55,374 nucleotides of DNA from Clostridiales bacterium 1_7_47FAA (GTDB taxonomy: Bacteria > Bacillota > Clostridia > Lachnospirales > Lachnospiraceae), in NCBI GenBank assembly GCA_000155435.1, contig DS990261.1, positions 727,713 to 783,086 on the forward strand. Reading direction: 5' to 3'. How positions within the stretch are numbered: the stretch's first letter is position 1; every line of letters starts with the position of its first letter. The notes beneath the pieces were generated by a model, which was not told the DNA's origin, did not search any database, and saw nothing but the letters and a program-made list of their open reading frames with translations. Positions 18,029-25,328 of this stretch are shown in pieces. The position numbers were made by a program, and so were the translations under genes.

Positions 18029-19893
18029 AGACGGCAGAGTTAAAGAGGATGGTGGATGTATGCCTGCTTGTCATGCTTCCTGTTTTGATGGCAGAAATAT
18101 TGACCGGTCAGGAATTTCATGAATGGCTTGGGACGGCGATGGCCGTTGTGCTGCTCCTCCATCATCTGTTAAACATAAATTGGTTAAAAAATATCGGGAA
18201 AGGGAACTACACACCGCTTCGCAGCCTTGGCACGGTTATGAATTTGCTCCTTTTTGCAGATATGTCTGTTTTAATAATCAGCGGCATCATGATGAGTGGA
18301 TTTGTATTCGAGTGGCTGCCTGTTTCAGGAGGCATGATTCTGTCCCGCAGACTTCACCTGTTTGCTTCCCATTGGGGGCTGATCCTGATGTCCCTGCATA
18401 CCGGGATGCATTGGGGGATGGTGGTAAGACTGGGAACAAAGTTTCGGAAGAAATCAGAATCAGAAGACGGACTGACCTGGCTTGCCAGGGGCCTGGCAGC
18501 CGCAATTTCCATATTCGGTATCTATGCTTTTATACAGCAGGACATGCCAGACTATCTGTTCTTAAAAACGGCCTTTGTCTTTTGGGATGAAACGAAGCCG
18601 GCTGCTATGTTTTTTTTAGAAACACTTTCCATTATGGGATTGTTTATAACAGCCGGTTACTATGGACAGAAACAAATGAAAGGATTAAAAGGGATCGGCA
18701 TGAAACATAAGACGGCAAAATATCTCACTTTTATAATTCCAATCCTGGTCTGTATAGGGGTTATTTTCTGGCTGATGAGAGGAAACCGTATGTCCCCAGC
18801 CGGTTCATGGGAAGCCATGCCCCCTGTGGAAGCGGAAGAAAATCTCTCACAATCAGTCAATCAGAAACAGGAGGAAAAGGAAAGTCAGACAGAAATAAAC
18901 GATGGTTTTGTCTTGATTTCCGGTGGAACGTTTTTGATGGGAAGTCCGAAAAGTGAAGCGTGGAGAGGGGATGATGAACAGCAGCATACGGTTACGGTCA
19001 GCGATTTCTATATGAGTCCCTATGAAGTGGCACAGGAGGACTATGAAGCGTTGACTGGAAATAATCCCAGCAGTTTTGAAGGTTCTAAACTGCCGGTAGA
19101 TAGCATTTCATGGGTGGATGCCATTACTTACTGCAACCTGATGAGCGAACAGGCGGGATTGATCCCGGCATATCAGATAGATGGAAATGAGATTTTCTGG
19201 AACCGTAGTGCTGACGGTTACCGTCTCCCAACAGAAGCAGAGTGGGAGTATGCCTGCCGCGCGGGGACAACAACACCCTTTCATACAGAGGACTCCATCA
19301 GTTCAGAGGAATGCAACTGCGGCGTTTATAATGTGGGCGTTCGTCTTGTGAGAGGAGCGGTGCCGGAGGGAGGTGTTCTTGTAAGCGGCCGGTCAATGCA
19401 AAAAGAGACGAATGCTGGAAGGGTTTTAATCGCTTATTTTAGCTGGGGAGGAAATACCAGAGGGATTGCAAAAGAAATTGCGGTACAGACAGGAGCGGAT
19501 CTCTTTGAAATTACCTGTGTGGAATCCTATTCCAGGGATTACAATACAGTGCTGGAAGAAGCGCAGAGGGATCAAAATGCTCAGGCACGGCCAAAGCTGG
19601 CGGATCAGGTGGAAAACATGGAGCAGTATGATACCATTCTGCTTGGATATCCCAACTGGTGGGCATCCATTCCAATGCCGGTCGCTTCGTTCCTGGAAGA
19701 ATATGACTTTAAAGGGAAGACAATCATCCCATTTTGCAGCCATGGCGGCGGCAGATTTGGGCAGAGCCTGACTGTGATTGCAAAGCTGACACCGGACGCA
19801 ATGATTGGCGAGGGACTGGCGGTTAGCTATTCAGGCGGCTCGTCCCTGTCATCGGATGTGAGTACATGGCTTGAAGATAATAAGGTGAAATGA
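18025..19893 (+). CDS. DUF4405 membrane domain - FGE-like domain - flavodoxin fusion
   Basis: 622 residues from a GTG start coupled to the preceding stop. Residues 1-260 hold about seven membrane helices of DUF4405/cytochrome-b561 type, with histidines in LLLHHLL, LHLFASHWG and SLHTGMHWG that could ligate haem. Next comes a formylglycine-generating-enzyme-like (SUMF1) domain (FVLISGGTFLMGSP, SISWVDAITYCNLMS, YRLPTEAEWEYACRAGT). It jumps from CNCGVYN straight to VGVRLVRGA, so the half that carries the catalytic Cys pair is missing. The C-terminus is a complete flavodoxin (YFSWGGNTRGIA, LLGYPNWWASIP, PFCSHGGGRFG). With seven helices and a basic N-terminus, the flavodoxin should face outside. 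It looks like a membrane electron conduit ending in a surface flavodoxin. Confidence 0.85.
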   Translation: MKTAELKRMVDVCLLVMLPVLMAEILTGQEFHEWLGTAMAVVLLLHHLLNINWLKNIGKGNYTPLRSLGTVMNLLLFADMSVLIISGIMMSGFVFEWLPVSGGMILSRRLHLFASHWGLILMSLHTGMHWGMVVRLGTKFRKKSESEDGLTWLARGLAAAISIFGIYAFIQQDMPDYLFLKTAFVFWDETKPAAMFFLETLSIMGLFITAGYYGQKQMKGLKGIGMKHKTAKYLTFIIPILVCIGVIFWLMRGNRMSPAGSWEAMPPVEAEENLSQSVNQKQEEKESQTEINDGFVLISGGTFLMGSPKSEAWRGDDEQQHTVTVSDFYMSPYEVAQEDYEALTGNNPSSFEGSKLPVDSISWVDAITYCNLMSEQAGLIPAYQIDGNEIFWNRSADGYRLPTEAEWEYACRAGTTTPFHTEDSISSEECNCGVYNVGVRLVRGAVPEGGVLVSGRSMQKETNAGRVLIAYFSWGGNTRGIAKEIAVQTGADLFEITCVESYSRDYNTVLEEAQRDQNAQARPKLADQVENMEQYDTILLGYPNWWASIPMPVASFLEEYDFKGKTIIPFCSHGGGRFGQSLTVIAKLTPDAMIGEGLAVSYSGGSSLSSDVSTWLEDNKVK

Positions 19894-19917
19894 ACAATGG
19901 AAGGAGGTAAAGGGAAC

Positions 19918-20552
19918 ATGAAGATTGTAGTTTTACAGGGAAGTCCCAATAAAAGCGGTTCTACCAGTATTTTGACAGAGAGCCTTACACAGGGTGCAGC
20001 GGAGGCCGGACACGTTGTTGAGAGGATTGATCTAAGGGATAAGAAGGTAAAGGCCTGCACAGGCTGTGTCGCTTGTGGGTACAACGGCCCATGCGTTCAG
20101 AAGGATGATAACGGGCAGATTAAGGAGGCAATCCTGAGTGCTGATATGATTGTTTTGGCCACGCCTTTATATTACTTCGGAATGTCGGCGCAGTTAAAAA
20201 CGGTGGTAGACCGATTCTGTGCTTACAACAGCAGTATTAACAGGAAGAACATGAAATCTGCTTTGCTTACGGTTGCGTGGAATGCGGATGACTGGACATT
20301 TGATGCATTGGAGGCCCACTACCGCACACTTGTAAAGTATCTCAATTTCCAGGACGCCGGAATGGTATTGGGCAAAGGCTGTGGAAGTCCTTCCATGACA
20401 AACAGTACCGGCTACCCAAAGATGGCATACGAGCTGGGGAGAAATTGCTGAAACGAAGCTTGGACAGGGAAGAAAAGCTGTTAAATGAGGACGGTAAGAT
20501 TGACTATACGAGATTTAAACCGATATTGTCTGAGATGCCGGCCTATTCCTAG
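19918..20552 (+). pseudogene. NADPH-dependent FMN reductase / iron-sulfur flavoprotein-like, frameshifted
   Basis: Flavoprotein of the NADPH-FMN-reductase fold: VVLQGSPNKSGSTSIL at the N-terminus, ACTGCVACGYNGPCVQKDD (a cysteine motif typical of this group) near 50 and ATPLYYFGMSAQLKTVVDRF. ATG 19918 follows GGAGG. The frame ends at 20451 (GRNC-stop). One extra G in the GGGG run near 20436 would restore GEKLLKRSLDREEK...KIDYTRFKPILSEMPAYS to a stop at 20552. The region is 635 bases, one short of 212 codons, consistent with loss of one G. Whether this is a real mutation or a base-calling error cannot be told here. In context it could reduce FMN or flavodoxins. Confidence 0.8.
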
Positions 20553-20572
20553 TTGAGAGGAGAAAGAAAATA

Positions 20573-21406
20573 ATGAAAAGAGCATGGCTGCTATTGCTTA
20601 CGCTTCTCATAAGCATGACAATGTCTGTGACTGCGTTTGCAGGTGTTTGGAAAACTGGAGAGGGAGTAAATCAAAACCGATGGTGGTACGACAATGAAGA
20701 TGGTACTTATGTACAGAATGGCTGGCAGTGGCTGGATGGAAATCAGGACGGAATTGCGGAATGTTATTATTTTGACGGTAATGGATGGATGCTTTCCAAT
20801 ACCATGACTCCGGATGGATACCGTGTTAATGAGAATGGTGCCTGGATTTCGGCAAGCGGTGTGGAAACCAGGGCTGTGCAAAATACGCCTGCCAGTTCAG
20901 AAACTACTGCAAAAGGAGAAAATGTGTTAATTGTCTATTTCACAAGGACAGGAACAACAGAGCAGGCGGCACAACAGATCCAACAGTTGACGGGTGGGAG
21001 GCTTGTGGAATTAGAGGCAGAAGCCCCATATAGCGGTTCTTACGAAACAACCCTTGACCGTGCAGAACGGGAACTTCATTCTAATGCAAGACCGGCGCTG
21101 ATTACCCGGATAGAGCAGATGGAGACTTATGATACGATATTTGTGGGATATCCCATCTGGCATGGAGATGCGCCTATGGTGATCGATACATTTCTGGAGT
21201 CTTATGATTTTACAGGTAAGACAATTGTACCGTTTTGCACCAGTGGTGGAAGCGGGATTGGTACAAGTGTGCAGACAATACGTGGCTTGTGTCCTGATTC
21301 CACAGTACTTCAGGGAAGGCGGATTGGAAATACCAGTGAGATTCAGACATGGCTTAATCAGACTGGATTGAATGCAATTCGTTATTGGGAAAAGAAAATG
21401 GAATAA
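20573..21406 (+). CDS. Secreted flavodoxin with cell-wall-binding-like repeats
   Basis: 277 residues. A signal peptide (about 1-23, ending TAFA) is followed by aromatic repeats (WWYDNEDGTYVQNGWQW, YYFDGNGWM, YRVNENGAW) like the choline/glucan-binding repeats that attach proteins to the clostridial wall. After a short linker a flavodoxin domain starts near 115 (VYFTRTGTTEQAA, FVGYPIWHGDAPMVIDTF, PFCTSGGSGIGTS). It is closely related to the lipoprotein flavodoxin at 17327. The arrangement places an FMN protein in the cell wall. The start has GAGAGGAGAAAG upstream. Confidence 0.87.
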   Translation: MKRAWLLLLTLLISMTMSVTAFAGVWKTGEGVNQNRWWYDNEDGTYVQNGWQWLDGNQDGIAECYYFDGNGWMLSNTMTPDGYRVNENGAWISASGVETRAVQNTPASSETTAKGENVLIVYFTRTGTTEQAAQQIQQLTGGRLVELEAEAPYSGSYETTLDRAERELHSNARPALITRIEQMETYDTIFVGYPIWHGDAPMVIDTFLESYDFTGKTIVPFCTSGGSGIGTSVQTIRGLCPDSTVLQGRRIGNTSEIQTWLNQTGLNAIRYWEKKME

Positions 21407-21419
21407 GGGAGGATTTTTA

Positions 21420-21893
21420 ATGAGTAAGATTTTAGTAGCCTATTTCTCTGCCAGCGGCGTTACTGCCAAAGCGGCGGCTAATCTCGCCAAAGCTGTAATG
21501 GCGGATTTGTACGAAATCAAACCTGCCGTTCCCTACACTTCGGCAGACTTAAACTGGAACGATAAGAAATCCCGCAGTTCGGTGGAAATGAGTGATAAAT
21601 CCCACCGTCCGGAGTTGGCTGATCACGCGGCCCCTATTTCGGAGCATGATACGATTCTTTTGGGTTTTCCTATCTGGTGGTATACTGCGCCAACCATCAT
21701 TCAGACCTTTCTGGAGAGTTACGATTTTGCTGGCAAGACGATCATCCTTTTCGCCACATCAGGCGGAAGTGGGCTGGGGAGAACAGCATCGGAGCTGTCG
21801 CACAGTTGCCCTGGCGCTGTCATTAAAAACGGAAAGCTGTTGAATGGCCGCGAGTCTGAGACATCGTTGCGTCAGTGGATGGAGGGTATGTAA
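21420..21893 (+). CDS. Cytosolic flavodoxin
   Basis: 157 residues from ATG 21420, which has a GGGAGG ribosome site; the frame upstream of it overlaps the previous gene and is not protein-like. It is a single flavodoxin domain without a signal peptide: ILVAYFSASGVTAKAA (phosphate loop), LLGFPIWWYTAPTIIQTF and LFATSGGSGLGRTAS. It belongs to the same subfamily as its three neighbours with export signals, so it is the probable cytosolic member of the set. It lies 13 bases after the secreted flavodoxin gene and 59 before the hydrolase gene, in one operon. Confidence 0.9.
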   Translation: MSKILVAYFSASGVTAKAAANLAKAVMADLYEIKPAVPYTSADLNWNDKKSRSSVEMSDKSHRPELADHAAPISEHDTILLGFPIWWYTAPTIIQTFLESYDFAGKTIILFATSGGSGLGRTASELSHSCPGAVIKNGKLLNGRESETSLRQWMEGM

Positions 21894-21952
21894 ACGGAAT
21901 TTTGGCGAATGCCGATGATTCAATAAAAACTAAAAAACAGTTGGAGGAAGAA

Positions 21953-23179
21953 ATGAAAAAATTATTGAGGAGAACCTTAGCAGTTACAGGCTGTGTAGCC
22001 ATGATGGCATCCATGGCGGCATGCGGTGCGAAGCCTGGGACACAGACGGAATCAGCACAGACGGAATCAGCACAGACAGAATCAGCACAGACGGAAGCGG
22101 CAGCACAGGCAGAAACAACGGCACAAACAGAAACATCTGCACAGGCAGAAAAGGAAGGAGATGCGATGACAATGAATTATGGGAACATGAAGGATGTTAG
22201 CATAAAAATGGAGCCAATCGAACTCACGGATGAATGGGATAAGGTTTTTCCGCTCAGTGATGAAGTAAACCATAGAAAGGTAACATTTGTTAATCATTTC
22301 GGTATTACTCTGGCTGCGGATCTTTACGAACCGAAAGAATATACGGGAAAGCTTCCGGCCATTGCGGTCTGTGGTCCTTTTGGCGCAGTGAAGGAGCAGA
22401 GTTCCGGGCTTTATGCACAGGAACTGGCAAAAAGAGGATTTCTGGCTATCTCATTTGACCCTTCTTTTACAGGAGAGAGTGCTGGATATCCAAGGGATTT
22501 CAATTCTCCGGATATTAATGTTGAAGATTACCAGGCGGCTGTTGATTTTCTTTCCATACAGGAAAATGTTGATTCTGAAAAAATTGGAATTATCGGTATC
22601 TGCGGCTGGGGTGGCATGGCAGTGCAGACTGCAGCACTTGATACAAGAATAAAAGCAACGGCAGCAATGACGATGTATGATATGAGCAGAAATACGGCGC
22701 TGGGATATTTTGATTCTGTGGATGAAGAAGGAAGATACGAGGCCCGTGTAGCTTACAATCAGCAAAGAACAGAGGACTATAAAAACGGTTTTTACACAAT
22801 GGGAGGAGGACTTCCCGAAGAGGCTCCGGAAGAAGCGCCTCAATATGTGAAAGATTATGTTGCATATTACAAGACCGGGCGCGGTTATCATCCCCGTTCC
22901 GTCAATGCAAATAATGGCTGGGCGGCAACTGCCAGCGGTTCTCTGATGAATATGCGGCTGTTTGATTATGCTCCGGAAATCCGCAGTGCTGTTCTGCTTG
23001 TACACGGGGAAGAAGCACATTCTCTCATGTATAGCCAGGAAGCATATAAGCTGTTACAGGGAGATAATAAGGAGCTGATGATTATCCCCGGCGCTTCCCA
23101 TACAGATTTATACGATCGGATGGACATCATCCCATTTGATAAATTGGAAACATTCTTTCATGACGCATTTGCACAGTAG
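21953..23179 (+). CDS. Alpha/beta-hydrolase (dienelactone-hydrolase-like) lipoprotein
   Basis: 408 residues from ATG 21953 (GGAGGAAGAA upstream). A signal peptide with lipobox MAAC is followed by a Thr/Glu/Ala/Gln repeat linker (TESAQ units, about 28-60). The alpha/beta-hydrolase domain has GICGWGG near 210 as nucleophile elbow with Cys in place of Ser, as in dienelactone hydrolases. VLLVHGEEAHS carries the acid position and IPGASHTDLYD the catalytic His. The enzyme would act at the outer membrane face; its substrate is unknown. It is the last gene of the flavodoxin cluster, and similar hydrolases accompany flavodoxin and reductase genes in gut bacteria. Confidence 0.87.
   Translation: MKKLLRRTLAVTGCVAMMASMAACGAKPGTQTESAQTESAQTESAQTEAAAQAETTAQTETSAQAEKEGDAMTMNYGNMKDVSIKMEPIELTDEWDKVFPLSDEVNHRKVTFVNHFGITLAADLYEPKEYTGKLPAIAVCGPFGAVKEQSSGLYAQELAKRGFLAISFDPSFTGESAGYPRDFNSPDINVEDYQAAVDFLSIQENVDSEKIGIIGICGWGGMAVQTAALDTRIKATAAMTMYDMSRNTALGYFDSVDEEGRYEARVAYNQQRTEDYKNGFYTMGGGLPEEAPEEAPQYVKDYVAYYKTGRGYHPRSVNANNGWAATASGSLMNMRLFDYAPEIRSAVLLVHGEEAHSLMYSQEAYKLLQGDNKELMIIPGASHTDLYDRMDIIPFDKLETFFHDAFAQ
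22037..22110 (+). repeat. 15-bp coding repeats (TESAQ linker)
   Basis: Tandem units of the form ACAGACGGAATCAGC encode TESAQ, three near-perfect copies followed by diverged ones, just after the lipobox of the hydrolase lipoprotein. Copy number could vary by slippage. Confidence 0.7.
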
Positions 23180-23246
23180 TTACGGATTATACTGGAAGCG
23201 GTTAATTCAAAAGCAGTAATGCCAGATTCCAGGTAGAACGGTGAGA

Positions 23247-23795
23247 ATATCAATAAAAATCCTCCTATGCTAAAATGAGAATGGTGTCGCAAGCCAAACT
23301 CAAGCACAGGAGGAGGTCCAAATGGACAATGGAAGCTTATCACATACTCGTTGGAAATGCCTTGTAAGTAATGAAAGGTGTGAAGCGGTGGAACAATGCG
23401 GGTAAGTGGAAGTCATAGCAGGAGCAGTGTGTATAAATCATGTACATTTAAGCGTAGCAATCGCGCAGAAGATAAGTATTTCGAATTTTATGGGAAATCT
23501 GAAAGGAAAAAGTATACTCATGCTATACGACAGACACCCCGAATTGCAAAGTAAGTGGAAAAAGTATTTTGGGCACGAGGGAATTAAATGGAAATAGTTG
23601 GTGATATTACCGATGAAGCAGTATCGAAGTATACAAAAGCGCAGGCAGAAGAGTCACGAAAAGAAGATTCGGGAGGTACGGCTTTGTAGCGGACCAATAA
23701 CGGTGCTTGCGACACCGCCCTTTGGGGAGAGCAGTAAGATAGCCCTTTTGGGGGCTAATGGCAAACCACCAGTTGAACGGGTGGTTGCTGACTTA
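23247..23795 (+). mobile_element. Decayed IS200/IS605-family insertion sequence
   Basis: A Y1-transposase remnant is bordered by end structures typical of IS200-like elements. The left side has the run AATCCTCC...GAATGGTGTCGC before the gene. The right side has stem-loops TAGCCC-TTTTGG-GGGCTA (23740-23757) and AACCACC...GGTGGTT (23764-23786). The exact ends are uncertain by some bases. The insertion sits just upstream of the histidine kinase at 23875, whose ribosome site appears to be missing. Confidence 0.7.
23322..23689 (+). pseudogene. IS200-type Y1 transposase remnant (TnpA)
   Basis: It starts like an IS200 transposase (MDNGSLSHTRWKC), then loses a central piece and the frame. It recovers as VEVIAGAVCINHVHLSVAI with ISISNFMGNLKGKS and LMLYDRHPELQ, where HVH replaces the usual HUH metal motif (H-V-H is acceptable). 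It ends in a third segment with TDEAVSKYTKAQ. About 60 residues are missing between the first two segments and stops interrupt it, so it cannot transpose by itself. Confidence 0.75.
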
Positions 23796-23874
23796 GATAA
23801 CGGAACTTACAGACAACCACACGAACCAGTATATGGCCACTTATCCGGCCAGACACAAACAGAAAACCAGACCT

Positions 23875-25251
23875 ATGAATAAATTATGGAAAAAGTTCAT
23901 CTATGGAACAGCGTTGATTATGGCCTTCACCCTAATCCTTTCCCTTGCAGTGAACTCAAAGATTGTAGGGAAATACTACCTGCGCAGTCAAAAACATTAT
24001 ATCCAGGACATTGGAAGTCAGCTGATTACCCTTTTGGAAAGCGGTACAACGCCGGAAACTGCTATCAGGATCCTGGAAGAACAGGAAAAGGTCCTGATTG
24101 TATATTCAGGCAACACATCGGACAGTGAAGCCCTCAGCAATGAACTGCGCGAACAGTTCCGGCAAAAGGGATTAGGCTTCCAGAAGTTCTGGCTTTGGGA
24201 ACAGGATTACCAGGATGCGGTGGAACACGGCATGAAGCTGCGCCTTTATCAGCAGGAAAAATTGAAGTATGGGATTCTGGCTGAGTATATGTTTACAGAT
24301 AAAGGCATGTTCGTCATTGCCGCGGTGGTTCCCAATACCGAGGAAACCGTTGGCATCTTGAATCAGTTCCTGATTATCCTTCTGTCCATTTCATCCGTGG
24401 TTGTAGTAGCCCTCATGTATATCCTGGTGAGGCACATCACCAACCCATTAAAGGAGATGGAGGAGTTTTCACGCAGGATTTCCGGGCAGGATTATGGCAG
24501 CAGGCTGGTAATCCGTACCAATGATGAACTGGAGACAGTGGCCGGCAGTATGAACCGGATGAGCCAAAGTATTAAGGAATATCAGGACATGCTGCTTGGG
24601 AAGAACCGGCAGATGGAGGCGCTGCTGGACAATGTGGCCCATGACCTGAAGACGCCCATCTCGCTGATTGGCACCTATGCGTCAGGGATACAGGATGGGC
24701 TGGATGACGGGACATTTTTAGACACCATTATCCGCCAGAATGCGAAAATGGCCCGGCTCACAGAACAGTTATTGGGGGTGTCACGGATTGGGCAGAAGGA
24801 ATATCCGGAAGAGACCATTGCCCTTGACCGCCTGTTACAGGAACAGGTTGAGGAACAGAGGATATCTGCTGTTCAGAGAAAGCTGGAGCTTTCCGCATCA
24901 ATAGAACCAAATCAGCATATCAGGGGAAATGCAGAACTTATTTCAACTATTTTTTCTAACCTGCTGTCCAATGCAATTAAATATGCGTCAGAGTCCGGGC
25001 CTGGGATTGAGATACGTCTGTATGGAAATGACGCTGGCTGTCATTTTACCATATCCAACCAGATGCAGGCAGAGAATCTGGATTTAGACAGAATATGGGA
25101 ACCATTCTATGTCGGGGAGTCCTCCCGCAATCAAAATCTGTCCGGTACCGGACTGGGACTGCCTATCGTTAAAAAGATTGCAGAACAATGCGGTTATGGG
25201 ATAAATTGTGCCGCAGAAGACGGGAGAATAAAATTTACGGTTATTTTTTAA
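23875..25251 (+). CDS. HAMP-domain sensor histidine kinase (orphan)
   Basis: 458 residues from ATG 23875. One membrane helix lies at about 8-28, an extracytoplasmic sensor at 30-155, a second helix near 158-178 and a HAMP domain after it (VRHITNPLKEMEEFSRRI). HisKA has the phospho-acceptor in NVAHDLKTPISLI; HATPase_c has NLLSNAIKYA (N box) and GTGLGLPIVKKI (G box). All key motifs are present. No ribosome site precedes either ATG (23833 or 23875), and an IS200 scar ends ~80 bases upstream, so expression may be damaged. No response regulator adjoins. The orphan OmpR-type regulator at 10102 is the only fitting partner in the window. The genes downstream suggest a polysaccharide or envelope signal. 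Confidence 0.88.
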   Translation: MNKLWKKFIYGTALIMAFTLILSLAVNSKIVGKYYLRSQKHYIQDIGSQLITLLESGTTPETAIRILEEQEKVLIVYSGNTSDSEALSNELREQFRQKGLGFQKFWLWEQDYQDAVEHGMKLRLYQQEKLKYGILAEYMFTDKGMFVIAAVVPNTEETVGILNQFLIILLSISSVVVVALMYILVRHITNPLKEMEEFSRRISGQDYGSRLVIRTNDELETVAGSMNRMSQSIKEYQDMLLGKNRQMEALLDNVAHDLKTPISLIGTYASGIQDGLDDGTFLDTIIRQNAKMARLTEQLLGVSRIGQKEYPEETIALDRLLQEQVEEQRISAVQRKLELSASIEPNQHIRGNAELISTIFSNLLSNAIKYASESGPGIEIRLYGNDAGCHFTISNQMQAENLDLDRIWEPFYVGESSRNQNLSGTGLGLPIVKKIAEQCGYGINCAAEDGRIKFTVIF

Positions 25252-25328
25252 AACCTGATTTTGTCAAATGAATGTAACATCCCCTTATTATACTGGGTCT
25301 GAAGTATAAAAATGATAAGGAGATTGAC

